64,000 bases of DNA, from positions 30,448 through 94,447 of the forward strand of contig NZ_CAJXYK010000019.1 in assembly GCF_913063425.1 (NCBI RefSeq), in the 5' to 3' direction. The stretch is from an uncultured Thiohalocapsa sp. GTDB taxonomy: Bacteria; Pseudomonadota; Gammaproteobacteria; Chromatiales; Chromatiaceae. Numbering within the stretch: position 1 is the stretch's first letter; each line of letters begins with the position of its first letter. The notes below the pieces were generated by a model, which had not been told where the DNA came from, did no database searches, and saw only the letters and a program-made list of their open reading frames with translations. The translations under genes and the position numbers were made by a program. Below are positions 21,535 through 31,122 of the stretch, in pieces.

Positions 21535-22716
21535 TCAGTGCGCGCCGGCGAGCGCGAGGCCGCGCAGCTGGCGGGAGAAGCGCTCCAGGGCCTGGATGCC
21601 CGTGGCCTCGGCCTGGTGGCACCAATCCTGAAGTTGGGCCAACAGGGCCTCCTGGGTCGGGGCGTTGCGCTCCCAGATCTGCTGCAGCCGCTCGCGGAAC
21701 TGGTACACCACCGCAAGCTCGCGGCTCTGTGCCAGCAACTGCTCCAGGTTGCGCCGGCCGCTCTCATCGAGCTGACTCCAGGTGCGTGCCAGCATGCGCG
21801 CGGCGCGGCGGGGGGAGATGCCGCACTGCGGCTGCTCGGAGGCCAGGGCCTCGCGCGTCACCGGCTTCAGCACATCCAGGCTGAAGCGCCGGACCACGTG
21901 CATGCGCGCCACCAGCACCGCCCGCAGCGTGTCAAGGTCGATGGTGCGCTTCCCCTCGATGAACCGCGGCGACGGCGCCAGGCGCTTCACACGTGCAAGG
22001 CGCAGCCATGTGAGCAGACGGATGTAGAGCCACCCCAGATCGAGCTCCCAGCGGCGCATGGACAGACGCGCCGAGGACGGAAAGGCATGGTGATTGTTGT
22101 GCAGCTCCTCGCCGCCGATGAGGATGCCCCAGGGCGCGATGTTGGTGGCCGCATCCGGTGTCTCGAAGTTGCGATACCCCCAGAAGTGCCCGACACCGTT
22201 GATGACACCGGCGGCCAGCAGCGGAATCCAGAGCATCTGCACGGCCCAGACCGTAAGCCCGAAGGCGCCGAACAACAGCAGGTCGAGCACCAGCATGACA
22301 CCGACGCCGTACCAGCTGAAGCGGCTGTAGAGGTTGCGCTCGATCCAGTCGTCCGGGGTGCCGTGGCCGTAGCGGGCCAAGTCGTCGGCATTCTTGCCGG
22401 CTGCCATGTAGAGCTCGGCGCCGCGCCACAGCACGGTGCGCAGACCCAGAACCTGCGGGCTGTGCGGGTCCTGCTCGGTTTCGCAGTGGGCGTGGTGCTT
22501 GCGGTGCACCGCCACCCATTGGCGGGTCACCATGCCCGTGGTGAGCCAGAGCCAGAAACGCAAGACATGAGCGATGGCGGGATGCAGGTGCAGCGCCCGG
22601 TGCGCCTGGGCGCGGTGCAGGTAGAGCGTCACGGCGATGATGGTCAGGTGCGTCATCGCGAGTGTCGCAAGCACGATCTGCCAAGGGGAAAACTCCAGTA
22701 GACCCTGGTACGTCAT
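21535..22716 (-). CDS. desA: Fatty acid / acyl-CoA desaturase (DesA type)
   Basis: A 393-residue membrane-bound di-iron desaturase that introduces a double bond, probably delta-9, into phospholipid or CoA-linked acyl chains. All three histidine boxes are present: HRAQAH at 34-39, HRKHH at 71-75 and HNNHH at 206-210, with hydrophobic segments between them. About 90 extra C-terminal residues are charged and helical (containing LQDWCHQAEATGIQALERF); the total length matches what I recall of Pseudomonas DesA. GAGG lies about 10 bases before ATG 22716. Its 3' end faces the rpmG terminator. Confidence 0.9.
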   Translation of the reverse strand: MTYQGLLEFSPWQIVLATLAMTHLTIIAVTLYLHRAQAHRALHLHPAIAHVLRFWLWLTTGMVTRQWVAVHRKHHAHCETEQDPHSPQVLGLRTVLWRGAELYMAAGKNADDLARYGHGTPDDWIERNLYSRFSWYGVGVMLVLDLLLFGAFGLTVWAVQMLWIPLLAAGVINGVGHFWGYRNFETPDAATNIAPWGILIGGEELHNNHHAFPSSARLSMRRWELDLGWLYIRLLTWLRLARVKRLAPSPRFIEGKRTIDLDTLRAVLVARMHVVRRFSLDVLKPVTREALASEQPQCGISPRRAARMLARTWSQLDESGRRNLEQLLAQSRELAVVYQFRERLQQIWERNAPTQEALLAQLQDWCHQAEATGIQALERFSRQLRGLALAGAH

Positions 22717-22837
22717 CAAGCAAAATCCTCGGGCGTGTCCGCGGTGAGCCCCGGTTGTCGTCGTTGTTATCCGGGAGGAGCGTGGGGACTGCACTATAGC
22801 CAAGGCCGCTCCGCGACACCAGCGGTGCGGCGGCCCG

Positions 22838-24850
22838 TCAGCGTCGGTGCAGCAACAGATTGCCGTAGGCGTCGCGCTCCGCCTGCCAGCCGGGCGCAAG
22901 CCAGGTGGTGGCCACAGCGTCCAGGATCACCGCCGGACCCTCGACCCGCGCACCGACGGCGAGCCCCTCGCGCCGGTGCAGGGGCACCGGCACCTCGAAG
23001 CCGGGCAGGCTCGCCGCGGCCGGCGCGGCGGCGGGCGCCGCCCGCGCTGGCGTGATGGTGGGCAGCGCCGGCGCCCGTGGCGGCGCCGTGAGCCGCACAC
23101 GCAGATTCACCAGCTCCACCGGCAGGTCCAGTGTGTGGCCGTAGCGCCGGGCGTGCAGGTCCTGGAAGTCCGCAGCCGTCGTCGCCACCCCGCGCCAGGG
23201 CAGATTCAGCGTGTACGACTGGCCGCGATAGCGCAGGTCCAGGCTGTCCGCGCGCGTGAGGCTGCCAGGGTCGATGCCGTCTGCCGCCAGTGCCCGCCGG
23301 CCCGTGTCGGCGAGCGCCGCCAGGGCCGCGGTGACCTCGGCATCCCCGCGGGCGTCAAGGGGCGCCAGCCAGGCGCGGGTCAGGAGCCGCCCAGGCGGCG
23401 CCGCGAGCATGCCGAGCGCCGAGAGCACTCCGGCGCGCTCCGGCACCAGCGCTCGCGTCATACCGAGCGACTCCGCCAGGGCACACACATGCAGGCCGCC
23501 GGCGCCGCCGAAACAGCAGAGCCAGCCGCCGGCTGGGTCGATGCCGCGCTGCACGGAGATGACACGCAGCGCCTGCGCCATGTGCTCGTTGACGAGGTCG
23601 ATGATGCCGCGGGCAGCCCGCTCCGCAGCCTCCATTCCCCCGGAGTCTGTCGCGGCGGCATCCGCAAGACCGAGCTGCTGCGCGAGCCGCGCCAGCGCGC
23701 GGCGGGCGGCCCCCAGGTCCAGGGGCATGCGACCGCCGAGGAAGGCCTCCGCCCGCAGCCGCCCAAGCAGCAGATTGGCGTCGGTCACCGTGGGCTCCCG
23801 CCCGCCGCGCCCGTAGCAGACGGGTCCTGGGTCGGCGCCTGCGGACTCGGGGCCGACCTTCAGCGCGCCGCCCGCATCCACCCGGGCGATGGAGCCGCCG
23901 CCGGCGCCGATGGTGTGCATGTCCACCATGGGCACAGCAACGGGCAGGCCGCCGATGCGGCCCTCCAGCGTGAGCCGGGGGATGAATGGCTGCGCGCCTT
24001 CCACCAGCGCCACGTCCGTGGATGTGCCGCCCATGTCGAAGGTCAGCAGCTGCTCGACCCCCGCCGCGGCGGCCACGTGTGCCGCACCCGCGAGCCCACC
24101 GGCGGGCCCGGAGAGCAGCAGCCGCACGGCGGCGGCGCCGGCTGCGGCGGCGGCCACGGCTTCGCCGCTCGACTGCATCACAGACACCCGCGCGCCGGGC
24201 AGCCCGGCCCGCAGCCGCCCGAGATAGCCCGCCACCACGGGCCCGACCCGGGCATTGAGCCAGGTGGCAATGCCACGCTCGTACTCGCCCATGAGCGGCA
24301 GCACCGCCGATGACAGGGAGACGAAGCACCCGGGCGGCACCGCCGCGGCGATGGCGCGCTCGGCGCGGTCGTCCAGATAGGCAAACAGCAGGCTCACCGC
24401 AACGGACTCGGCACCGAGCCGCGTCAGCGCTGCCCGCAGCGCGTCGAGGTCCGCCTGCGTCAGGGGCTCCAGCAGCGCACCGTCCGCAGCGAGCCGCCCG
24501 CCCGTCTCCAGGCACAGCTCGGGCGGCACCGGCGGCGGTGCCGGCGGCGGCTGAAGATCATAGAGGGCGGTCCGCGCCTGGCGGCCGATGGCGAGCAGAT
24601 CGCGAAAGCCCCGGTTGGTGACGAAGGCGGTACGCGCGCCCTTGCCCTCCAGCACCGCATTGGTGGCCACCGTGGAGCCGTGCACCACCGTGAGCCCGGC
24701 GGGGTCCAGGCCCAGCTCCGCGACGCCTTGCAGAATGGCCCGCTCCGGGGCCGCGGGTGTGGAGGGCACCTTGTGCACGTGCAGGGTGCCGTCCCGCCAG
24801 AGCACGAAGTCGGTGAAGGTGCCGCCTGTGTCGATGCCGAGCAGAGCCAT
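22838..24850 (-). CDS. Hydantoinase/oxoprolinase family protein (HyuA-like)
   Basis: A 670-residue protein. The N-terminal region begins MALLGIDTGGTFTDFVLWRD with the actin-like GIDTGGTFTD motif; HGSTVATNAVLEGKGARTAFV, FDMGGTSTDVALVEG and IGAGGGSIARVDAGG are further hallmarks of the A subunit of ATP-dependent hydantoinases, oxoprolinases and acetone carboxylases. The family couples ATP to ring opening or carboxylation. The usual B-subunit partner (HyuB) is not next to it; downstream is desA and upstream a divergent ABC transporter. Substrate cannot be named. Confidence 0.88.
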   Translation of the reverse strand: MALLGIDTGGTFTDFVLWRDGTLHVHKVPSTPAAPERAILQGVAELGLDPAGLTVVHGSTVATNAVLEGKGARTAFVTNRGFRDLLAIGRQARTALYDLQPPPAPPPVPPELCLETGGRLAADGALLEPLTQADLDALRAALTRLGAESVAVSLLFAYLDDRAERAIAAAVPPGCFVSLSSAVLPLMGEYERGIATWLNARVGPVVAGYLGRLRAGLPGARVSVMQSSGEAVAAAAAGAAAVRLLLSGPAGGLAGAAHVAAAAGVEQLLTFDMGGTSTDVALVEGAQPFIPRLTLEGRIGGLPVAVPMVDMHTIGAGGGSIARVDAGGALKVGPESAGADPGPVCYGRGGREPTVTDANLLLGRLRAEAFLGGRMPLDLGAARRALARLAQQLGLADAAATDSGGMEAAERAARGIIDLVNEHMAQALRVISVQRGIDPAGGWLCCFGGAGGLHVCALAESLGMTRALVPERAGVLSALGMLAAPPGRLLTRAWLAPLDARGDAEVTAALAALADTGRRALAADGIDPGSLTRADSLDLRYRGQSYTLNLPWRGVATTAADFQDLHARRYGHTLDLPVELVNLRVRLTAPPRAPALPTITPARAAPAAAPAAASLPGFEVPVPLHRREGLAVGARVEGPAVILDAVATTWLAPGWQAERDAYGNLLLHRR

Positions 24851-24989
24851 GGGCGAGTCCCCGTCGTCTTGCGGACGGCCGGCGTCCGCCGTCGCCGACG
24901 AGGGTACACCGCCCGGGCGCCATGCCCAAAAGGTCGCCGCCCGGAGCGCGCAGTTGGCAGGCGCCGGCACCCGCGCTATCGTCGCCGCC

Positions 24990-25904
24990 ATGGACGCATT
25001 ACTGATGGTGCAGGCCCTGACCCGGCGCTTCGGGCGCACCCCAGCCGTCGCCGGTCTCGACTTCCGCCTGTGCGCCGGCGAGGTGGTCGGCCTGCTCGGC
25101 CCAAACGGCGCCGGCAAGACCACTTGTCTGCGCATCCTCGCGGGCCTGCTCGCACCGACGAGCGGGCGGGTGGTGATCGCCGGGCATGACATGCAGCATA
25201 GCCCGCAGCGGGCCAAGCGCCACATCGGCTACCTGCCGGAGCGCCCGCCGCTGTATCCGGAGATGCGGGTGGAGGAGTACCTCACCCAGGTCGCCCGGCT
25301 GCGCGGTATCCCCCCGGGCGCCGTCACCCGAGCCGTCGGCCGCGCCCTGCGCCGATGCGGGCTCGACGCCGCCCGCCGCCGGCTGCTGGGCCGGCTGTCC
25401 AAGGGCTATCGCCAGCGGGCGGGGCTCGCCGCCGCCCTGGTCCACGAGCCGGAGCTGGTGATCCTGGACGAGCCCACCGACGGCCTGGACCCGGTGCAGA
25501 TGCGCGAGGTCCGCGGGCTCATCGCGGAGCTCGCCGAGCGCAGCGCGGTGCTGGTCTCCAGCCACGCGCTTGCCGAAGTGCAGGCCAGCTGCCGGCGCGT
25601 GCTGGTGCTGGACCGCGGCCGGCTGCTGCACGACGGTCCCCTGGATGCCCCACGGGCACTGCGGGTGCGCCTCGCCCGTCCACCTGCACCCGCCGCCCTC
25701 GCCGCGCTTACGTCCGTGGCCACGGCGACAGCCGAAGCGGGCGCGCCGGGCACATTCCGTGTCCAGCTCGGCGCGGATGCCGACGCCGAGCAGCTTGCCG
25801 CCGGCTTGGTGGCCGCGGGCTGGGGGCTGCTGGAGATGATGCCGGAGCGCACCGACGTGGAACGGCTCTTCTTTCGCAGCGTCGGCATGGAGGCGGCGGC
25901 ATGA
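24990..25904 (+). CDS. ABC transporter ATP-binding protein (GldA-like)
   Basis: A 304-residue ATPase with Walker A GPNGAGKTT near residue 37, Q-loop region HIGYLPERPPLYPEM, signature LSKGYRQRAGLAAAL and Walker B LVILDEPTDGLDP. A C-terminal extension of about 90 residues is typical of the type that partners with ABC-2 permeases. It is first in a four-gene run (ATPase, permease, GldG-like, DUF4340) with ATGA or near overlaps, which resembles the GldA-GldF-GldG set of Bacteroidetes. In proteobacteria the cargo or role of this set is not known. An ATG at 25005 is an alternative start. Confidence 0.9.
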   Translation: MDALLMVQALTRRFGRTPAVAGLDFRLCAGEVVGLLGPNGAGKTTCLRILAGLLAPTSGRVVIAGHDMQHSPQRAKRHIGYLPERPPLYPEMRVEEYLTQVARLRGIPPGAVTRAVGRALRRCGLDAARRRLLGRLSKGYRQRAGLAAALVHEPELVILDEPTDGLDPVQMREVRGLIAELAERSAVLVSSHALAEVQASCRRVLVLDRGRLLHDGPLDAPRALRVRLARPPAPAALAALTSVATATAEAGAPGTFRVQLGADADAEQLAAGLVAAGWGLLEMMPERTDVERLFFRSVGMEAAA

Positions 25905-26638
25905 TCGCCGCCATTGCCGCCCGCGACTGGCTCGCCGCCTTCCGCACGCCCCTGGGCTGGGTGCTGCTGGCGGCCACGCAGGCCATCCTGGGCTATGTGC
26001 TGCTGCGGGTGCTGGACCTGTTCACCGGGGCGGAGCCGCCGGTGCGCAGCGCCGGGCTCAACCTGGAGCTCACGCACAATCTCTTCGGCACTGCGGCGGC
26101 GCTGCTGCTGCTGGTGGTACCGCTGCTTGCCGCACGCAGCCTGGGCGGCGAGCTGCGCGACGGCACCTGGCCGCTCTTGGCCGGCGCGCCCATCTCGCTC
26201 GGGACCATCCTGCTCGGCAAATTCCTGGGGCTCGCGCTGCTGGTGCTGCCGCTGTGCCTGCTGCCGCTGGGGCTCGGGCTCACGCTCATCGGCGCGGCCC
26301 AGGTGGACCCGGGCATGCTGCTGGCGGCGGCCCTCGGGCTCTGGCTCACGGGGCTGCTCTTCGCCGCCGTGGGGCTCTTCGCCGCGACCCTCACCCGCCA
26401 GCCGGTGGCCGCCGCCGTTGCCGCCTATGGGCTCCTGGTACTGCTGTCCGTGGTGAACCGTACGGAGCTCCTGGGCGCCCCACAGCTCGGTGTGCTGGAC
26501 TGGCTCGCCTGGAGCCAGCACCTGTTCTGGTTCCTGGCCGGGGTGGTGCGCACGAGCGATCTGGTCTACTTCGTCGGGCTCATCGCGCTCTTCCTGGCCC
26601 TCGCCCACCGCCGGCTGGAGAATGCCGGGCTCGACTGA
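25901..26638 (+). CDS. ABC-2 type permease (GldF-like)
   Basis: A 245-residue integral membrane protein with six predicted hydrophobic segments, including LLLLVVPLLAARSLGGELRD, whose following RDGTWPLLAGAPIS is the conserved loop of the family (E-x-R-x-GT). The start overlaps the ATPase stop (ATGA). It should form the membrane channel for the preceding ATPase. Confidence 0.9.
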   Translation: MIAAIAARDWLAAFRTPLGWVLLAATQAILGYVLLRVLDLFTGAEPPVRSAGLNLELTHNLFGTAAALLLLVVPLLAARSLGGELRDGTWPLLAGAPISLGTILLGKFLGLALLVLPLCLLPLGLGLTLIGAAQVDPGMLLAAALGLWLTGLLFAAVGLFAATLTRQPVAAAVAAYGLLVLLSVVNRTELLGAPQLGVLDWLAWSQHLFWFLAGVVRTSDLVYFVGLIALFLALAHRRLENAGLD

Positions 26639-26642
26639 CCGC

Positions 26643-28178
26643 ATGACCGCCCCGCCACGCATCGAGCCGGAAGCCGCCCATCCCGCCGGCCCCGAGGCCG
26701 CCGACGCCGACGACGCCGGGCAGGCAGACATGGCACCCCCGGCAGCCGCGCCCGCCGCCGTGTCGCCGCCCGGCTGGCGACGGCTGCACCGGGTCGCCGC
26801 CGACGCCGTGTTTGCGCTGCTGCTGCTGGCGCTCGTGCTGACGGCGGGCTGGCTCGCCGCCCGGCACGATCACACCTTCGACTGGAGCAGCAGCGCCCGC
26901 AACAGCCTGTCGCCGGAGAGCATCGCCCTGCTGGAGCGCCTGCCGGACGGCGCCGAGGCGCCCCTGCGCATCACCGTCTTCGCACCGCGTGAGCATCGCG
27001 TGGGCCGCGCCGTGGAGGCGCTCCTGGCGCGTTACCGCCGCCACCGCCCGGACCTGGACATCCAATGGGTGGACCCGCAGACCGCCCCCGGGCGCGCCCG
27101 CAACGCGGACGTCCACCTGCTGGGCCAGCTGGTGCTGGAGCAGCGGGGACGCCGCGAGACCCTGGAAGCGCTGAGCGAGGGCACGCTGTCCAGCGCCATC
27201 GCGCGCCTGACCCTGGAACGGGCACCCTGGGTGGCGGTGCTGGAGGGCCACGGCGAGCGCGCCATGGCCGGCGGCGCCGGGGCCGACATCGGCCGCTTCG
27301 CGCAGCTGCTGCGCCAGCGCGGCTTCCGGCTGCGGCCGCTGGACCTGGCCAGCGCCGGCCGTGTGCCGGACAACACCGATCTGCTGGTGGTGACGGCACC
27401 GTCCATCGCCCTCTTCCCGGGCGAGGCGGAGGCCCTGGTGGACTACCTCGATGCCGGCGGCAATCTGCTCTGGCTGCTGGACCCGGGGGCAAGCACGGAC
27501 GGGCTCATGGGGCTTGAGCCGCTGGCCGCCTACCTCGGCGTGCGCCCGCTCCCGGGCATGGTGGTGGACGCGCAGGCGTCGGAGCTCGGCTTCGAGGCCC
27601 CCACCTTCGCCGTGTTGGACGACTGGCCCGCGCATCCCCTGGGCCGCGACCTGAAGGGCCATGTGGTGCTCCCGGGCAGCCTCGCCTTCGCCCCGGCCGC
27701 GGCACCGGGCTGGCTGCTCGACACCACGCTGACCACCGGCGCGGACAGCTGGAACGAAACCGGCCCCATCCGCGGGGAGATCACCCGCAACCCCGCCGCC
27801 GGAGAGCAAGCCGGCCCACTGGCGCTGGCACTGGTGCTGACGCGCCCGCGGCCGGCCCCTGCGCGCGCGGCGGACGCCGACGCCGGGGGCGAGCCGGCTG
27901 CACCGGCCGAGCAGCGCGTCATCCTCGTCGGCGACGGCGACTTCGCGAGCAATGCCCACCTCGCGACCGCCGGGAACCGCGAGCTGGCGCTGCGCATGGC
28001 GCGCTGGCTGACGGGGCTCGAGGATCTCATCACCCCGCCCGCGGCCCCCGACGACCGGGACAACTTCGTGCTCTCGACACCGCGCGCCTGGGCCATCGCC
28101 GTGGGCGGCGTGTTCGTGCTGCCGGCGCTGCTGGTGGCGGCGGGGCTCTGGATCACCTGGCGCCGGGGGACGGCATGA
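26643..28178 (+). CDS. GldG-like ABC-associated protein
   Basis: A 511-residue protein. A 45-residue Ala/Pro-rich cytoplasmic start precedes a transmembrane segment (about residues 56-74). A large extracytoplasmic domain of the GldG type follows, with NSLSPESIALL, VWLEGHGER-like VLEGHGERAM and LWLLDPGA motifs, and a C-terminal transmembrane segment (about 485-505) ends in basic residues. It starts 4 bases after the permease stop and overlaps the next gene by ATGA. Presumed to be the large accessory subunit of the transporter. Confidence 0.85.
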   Translation: MTAPPRIEPEAAHPAGPEAADADDAGQADMAPPAAAPAAVSPPGWRRLHRVAADAVFALLLLALVLTAGWLAARHDHTFDWSSSARNSLSPESIALLERLPDGAEAPLRITVFAPREHRVGRAVEALLARYRRHRPDLDIQWVDPQTAPGRARNADVHLLGQLVLEQRGRRETLEALSEGTLSSAIARLTLERAPWVAVLEGHGERAMAGGAGADIGRFAQLLRQRGFRLRPLDLASAGRVPDNTDLLVVTAPSIALFPGEAEALVDYLDAGGNLLWLLDPGASTDGLMGLEPLAAYLGVRPLPGMVVDAQASELGFEAPTFAVLDDWPAHPLGRDLKGHVVLPGSLAFAPAAAPGWLLDTTLTTGADSWNETGPIRGEITRNPAAGEQAGPLALALVLTRPRPAPARAADADAGGEPAAPAEQRVILVGDGDFASNAHLATAGNRELALRMARWLTGLEDLITPPAAPDDRDNFVLSTPRAWAIAVGGVFVLPALLVAAGLWITWRRGTA

Positions 28179-29347
28179 CGCTGCTCGCGCGCCGCTGGCT
28201 CATCAACCTGGCACTGCTGGCACTGCTCGGCGCCCTGGCGCTGCTGGTGCGGCTCGACCTGCGCGAGGCAGCCCGCGACACGCAGCTCACCGACCTCATC
28301 CCCGCGGCCATCGAGCGCATCACGCTTCAGCGCGCGGGCGAGCCCCCCATCCGCCTGGAGCGCGAGGGCACGGACTGGCGCATGCTTGCACCGCACGCGG
28401 TGCCGGCGGACACCGCTGCCGTCACGCGCCTGCTGCCGGTGGCGCAGGCGCAGGTGGCGCGCACGCTGCCGGCGGCGGGCCTGGATCTTGCCGAGCTGGG
28501 GCTCGCGGCGGCGGCGCTCAGCATCACCCTCGACGGCCTTCAGCTGCGCTTCGGCGGCACCGAGCCCGTGGCCGGCCTGCGGTACGTGCAGGTGGGCGAC
28601 ATGGTGCACCTGATCGAAGACCGCTTCCTGCCCCGGCTCATGACGCCTGTCACGGCGCTGGTGAGCCGCCAGCTGCTGCCGCCGGCGTTCAGCCCCGGCT
28701 TGGGGGACCTGGATGGCGCCCCCCTTACCGCGGGGCAGCTGGCGCCGCTGGCGGATGCCAGGGCAGTGCGGGTGACCTCCCCCACCGATGGGCTTCCGGC
28801 CGATGCGCCCGGCTCGCGCCGGCTGCGCATCGCCTCGGCGGACGGCGGCGACGACCTGGGCTTTCGCATCAGCGACGGCGGCCGGCGCTGGACGCGGCTG
28901 GACACGGCGCTCAGCTGGCACTTTGCGACCCCGCCCCTGCCGGCGGCGGCCGAGGCCCCGACCGCGGCCGCATCCGCCCCGCCGCCGGCGCCGCTTGCGC
29001 CCAGCACCATGCCGAGGGCTGCGCCGCTGCCCGCAGCAGCTGCGCTCACACCGGCACCCACGACACCGCCCGCGGCCCGCGACGCCCTGCCTGTGCAGCG
29101 ATTGGCGCCACCGCCACCGGGCAGCGCGACCGACGAGCGACGCCCGACAGCCGCCATTCCGAATCTGCGCGACATGGCTCCGCAGCGCCGCCGCGACCCG
29201 TCCGTGCTGCCGCAGACCGGCGCCGACCCCTTCGCGCCGTCGCCAACCCCACCGCCGACTACGTCCGCGTCTGCGCCTGCGGCGCCGGCGCCTGCACCTG
29301 CGAGTGGGGCGGACATGCCACTGCGCACGGAGAAGCGCAGCCCATGA
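28175..29347 (+). CDS. DUF4340 domain protein of the Gld-like ABC cluster
   Basis: A 390-residue protein. One N-terminal transmembrane segment (about residues 8-26), then a DUF4340 region in which WRMLAPHAVPADTAAVTRLL and DLAELGL are typical. The last 130 residues are low-complexity Pro/Ala. DUF4340 genes regularly follow GldG-like genes; the function is unknown. The Pro/Ala tail suggests it spans periplasm or cell wall. ATGA overlap at both its start and its end, the latter with a 17-codon open frame. Confidence 0.8.
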   Translation: MTLLARRWLINLALLALLGALALLVRLDLREAARDTQLTDLIPAAIERITLQRAGEPPIRLEREGTDWRMLAPHAVPADTAAVTRLLPVAQAQVARTLPAAGLDLAELGLAAAALSITLDGLQLRFGGTEPVAGLRYVQVGDMVHLIEDRFLPRLMTPVTALVSRQLLPPAFSPGLGDLDGAPLTAGQLAPLADARAVRVTSPTDGLPADAPGSRRLRIASADGGDDLGFRISDGGRRWTRLDTALSWHFATPPLPAAAEAPTAAASAPPPAPLAPSTMPRAAPLPAAAALTPAPTTPPAARDALPVQRLAPPPPGSATDERRPTAAIPNLRDMAPQRRRDPSVLPQTGADPFAPSPTPPPTTSASAPAAPAPAPASGADMPLRTEKRSP

Positions 29348-29397
29348 GCATCGTCACAGCGGCGCTCAGGGCGGGCGCGCCGATCATGGCCGGTTGA
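29344..29397 (+). CDS. Possible 17-residue leader peptide before mutM
   Basis: ATG at 29344 overlaps the DUF4340 stop (ATGA) and opens MSIVTAALRAGAPIMAG, ending in TGA one base before the mutM ATG. Such spacing could carry ribosomes from one gene to the next. There is no homology evidence for a product, and it may be chance. Confidence 0.25.
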   Translation: MSIVTAALRAGAPIMAG

Positions 29398-29398
29398 G

Positions 29399-30214
29399 AT
29401 GCCGGAGCTGCCCGAGGTCGAAACCTGCCTGCGCGGCCTCGCCCCGCATCTGACGGGCCGGCGCATCCTCAAGCTGGTGGCGCGGGAGCGGCGGCTGCGC
29501 TGGCCCGTCACGCAGGCCGTGGACGCCGCCGTCGCCGGCCAGCCCATCGAGGCCGTCGCCCGGCGTGCCAAATACCTGCTGCTGCACCTGCCCCAGGGCG
29601 CCCTGATCCTGCACCTCGGCATGTCCGGCAGCCTGCGGGTGCTGCCCGCGGACACGCCGCCGGCAGCGCACGACCACATCGATCTGCTGCTCGATGACGG
29701 GCGCTGCCTGCGGCTGCGGGACCCGCGACGCTTCGGCAGCCTGCACTGGGCGCCGCCGCCGGTCACGGCCCATCCGCTGCTGGCGCAGCTGGGTCCGGAG
29801 CCCCTGTCGCCCGGCTTCGACGGCGCCTACCTGTACCGGCTGAGCCGCGGTCGCCGGGCCGCCGTCAAGACCTTCATCATGGACAGCCACGTGGTGGTGG
29901 GGGTCGGCAACATCTACGCGAGCGAGGCCCTGCACCGCGCCGGCGTGCACCCGCACCGCCCGGCTGGGCGCATCGCACTCGCGCGCTACGAGCGCCTCGC
30001 CGCGGCCATCAAGACGGTGCTGGCGGCGGCCATTGCCGAGGGCGGCACCAGCCTGCGGGATTTCGTCCGGGAGGACGGCAATCCAGGGTATTTCGCCCGG
30101 GCGCTGCGGGTCTACGGCCGCGCCGGTCTGCCCTGCCCGGGCTGTGGCGAGCCCGTGCGCCAGCAGCGCATCGGCCAGCGCTCCAGCTTCTACTGCCCCA
30201 GGTGTCAGCGCTGA
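29399..30214 (+). CDS. mutM: Formamidopyrimidine-DNA glycosylase
   Basis: A 271-residue base-excision repair enzyme for 8-oxoguanine and Fapy lesions. The N-terminal PELPEVET supplies the catalytic Pro2 and Glu3; Lys in ARRAKYLLLHL and the helix-two-turn-helix GVGNIYASEALHRAGVHP are present. A C-terminal zinc finger is complete (CPGC and CPRC). Length is standard. It lies 51 bases after the DUF4340 gene on the same strand and may be cotranscribed. Confidence 0.97.
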   Translation: MPELPEVETCLRGLAPHLTGRRILKLVARERRLRWPVTQAVDAAVAGQPIEAVARRAKYLLLHLPQGALILHLGMSGSLRVLPADTPPAAHDHIDLLLDDGRCLRLRDPRRFGSLHWAPPPVTAHPLLAQLGPEPLSPGFDGAYLYRLSRGRRAAVKTFIMDSHVVVGVGNIYASEALHRAGVHPHRPAGRIALARYERLAAAIKTVLAAAIAEGGTSLRDFVREDGNPGYFARALRVYGRAGLPCPGCGEPVRQQRIGQRSSFYCPRCQR

Positions 30215-30407
30215 GCCGGTCGCGCGCGGCCGTTGCAGTGGCCCTACCGGAAGGCCAGCGCCACAGCATGCGGCCAAATCCGGCCAATGGACGCGTGTGC
30301 GCAGCGCGTCCGCGCTCGGGGGCAATCGACCCTGCTGGACCGCGACGACCTTGGTCGCTTGCGACTGACCGCACAGCCCGTCAGCACGGGGTGCGACGCT
30401 CCATCGC

Positions 30408-30974
30408 CTACTCGAACAGTTCCCGTACCGCCAGGGAGAATCCCGGCAGGATGCCCGGCTCCTCGAGCACGTCGTCCTGCCCGTAGGTGCGGGCCTCGCC
30501 CGGCGCGCGCCAGCAGGTCACGCGCCGGTTGCGCGGGTCGATGATCCAGACGGCTTCGACGCCACAGGCCAGGTACTCGCTGACCTTCTCATCGATCTCC
30601 GTCCGACGGTCGTTGGGCGAGACGACTTCGATGGTCAGCTCCGGGGCGACATCGAGATAACCGTCGGGCTGGGCCCGGGCCAGGCGCTCGTTGGAGATGT
30701 AGACGACATCGGCACCGCGAACCGTGTCCGGGTCGTGCTGGGTGATGATGCCGACCTCGCCCGGCATGACCTTGCCGAGCGCCTGTCGCTTGACGAAGCT
30801 GCCGAGCTCCCTTGCGATGTTCCCTTCGACACTGGCAAGCGGATGGCCGGTGGGCGGCATCTCGATGAATCTCCCTCTGACGATCTCCCCCGGCGCGGTG
30901 GGGCCATGCCGCCAGAGGTCTTCGGCCGTGAGCAGGGACTCGGCTTGCGGTGAGCTTGGAGCCGTAATGGACAT
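30408..30974 (-). CDS. Uma2 family (PD-(D/E)xK nuclease-like) protein
   Basis: A 188-residue protein with the Uma2 pattern: ELVRGxxxE-like EIVRGRFIEM, GADVVYISNERL, APELTIEVVSPNDRRTEIDEK and EYLACGVEAVWIIDP. The conserved D, E and K of the nuclease-like fold are recognisable in those blocks. The family is abundant in cyanobacteria and scattered elsewhere; activity and role are unproven. ATG 30974 was chosen (MSITAPSSP). It stands alone between mutM and a phosphatase gene with about 200 bases on each side. Confidence 0.85.
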   Translation of the reverse strand: MSITAPSSPQAESLLTAEDLWRHGPTAPGEIVRGRFIEMPPTGHPLASVEGNIARELGSFVKRQALGKVMPGEVGIITQHDPDTVRGADVVYISNERLARAQPDGYLDVAPELTIEVVSPNDRRTEIDEKVSEYLACGVEAVWIIDPRNRRVTCWRAPGEARTYGQDDVLEEPGILPGFSLAVRELFE

Positions 30975-31122
30975 TGCGCAGCCTTGGCTTGCCGGTGGCA
31001 ATCGGTTGCAATGGGTTCAGCTTAGGCGATGTTGGGGACTGCGGATAGGAGCCCCGAGCGCGCGTGCGGCGTCGTCAGCGCTGCCGAAGCGTCGGCCTGG
31101 ACGCACTTCAAAAAGAGCAGCG

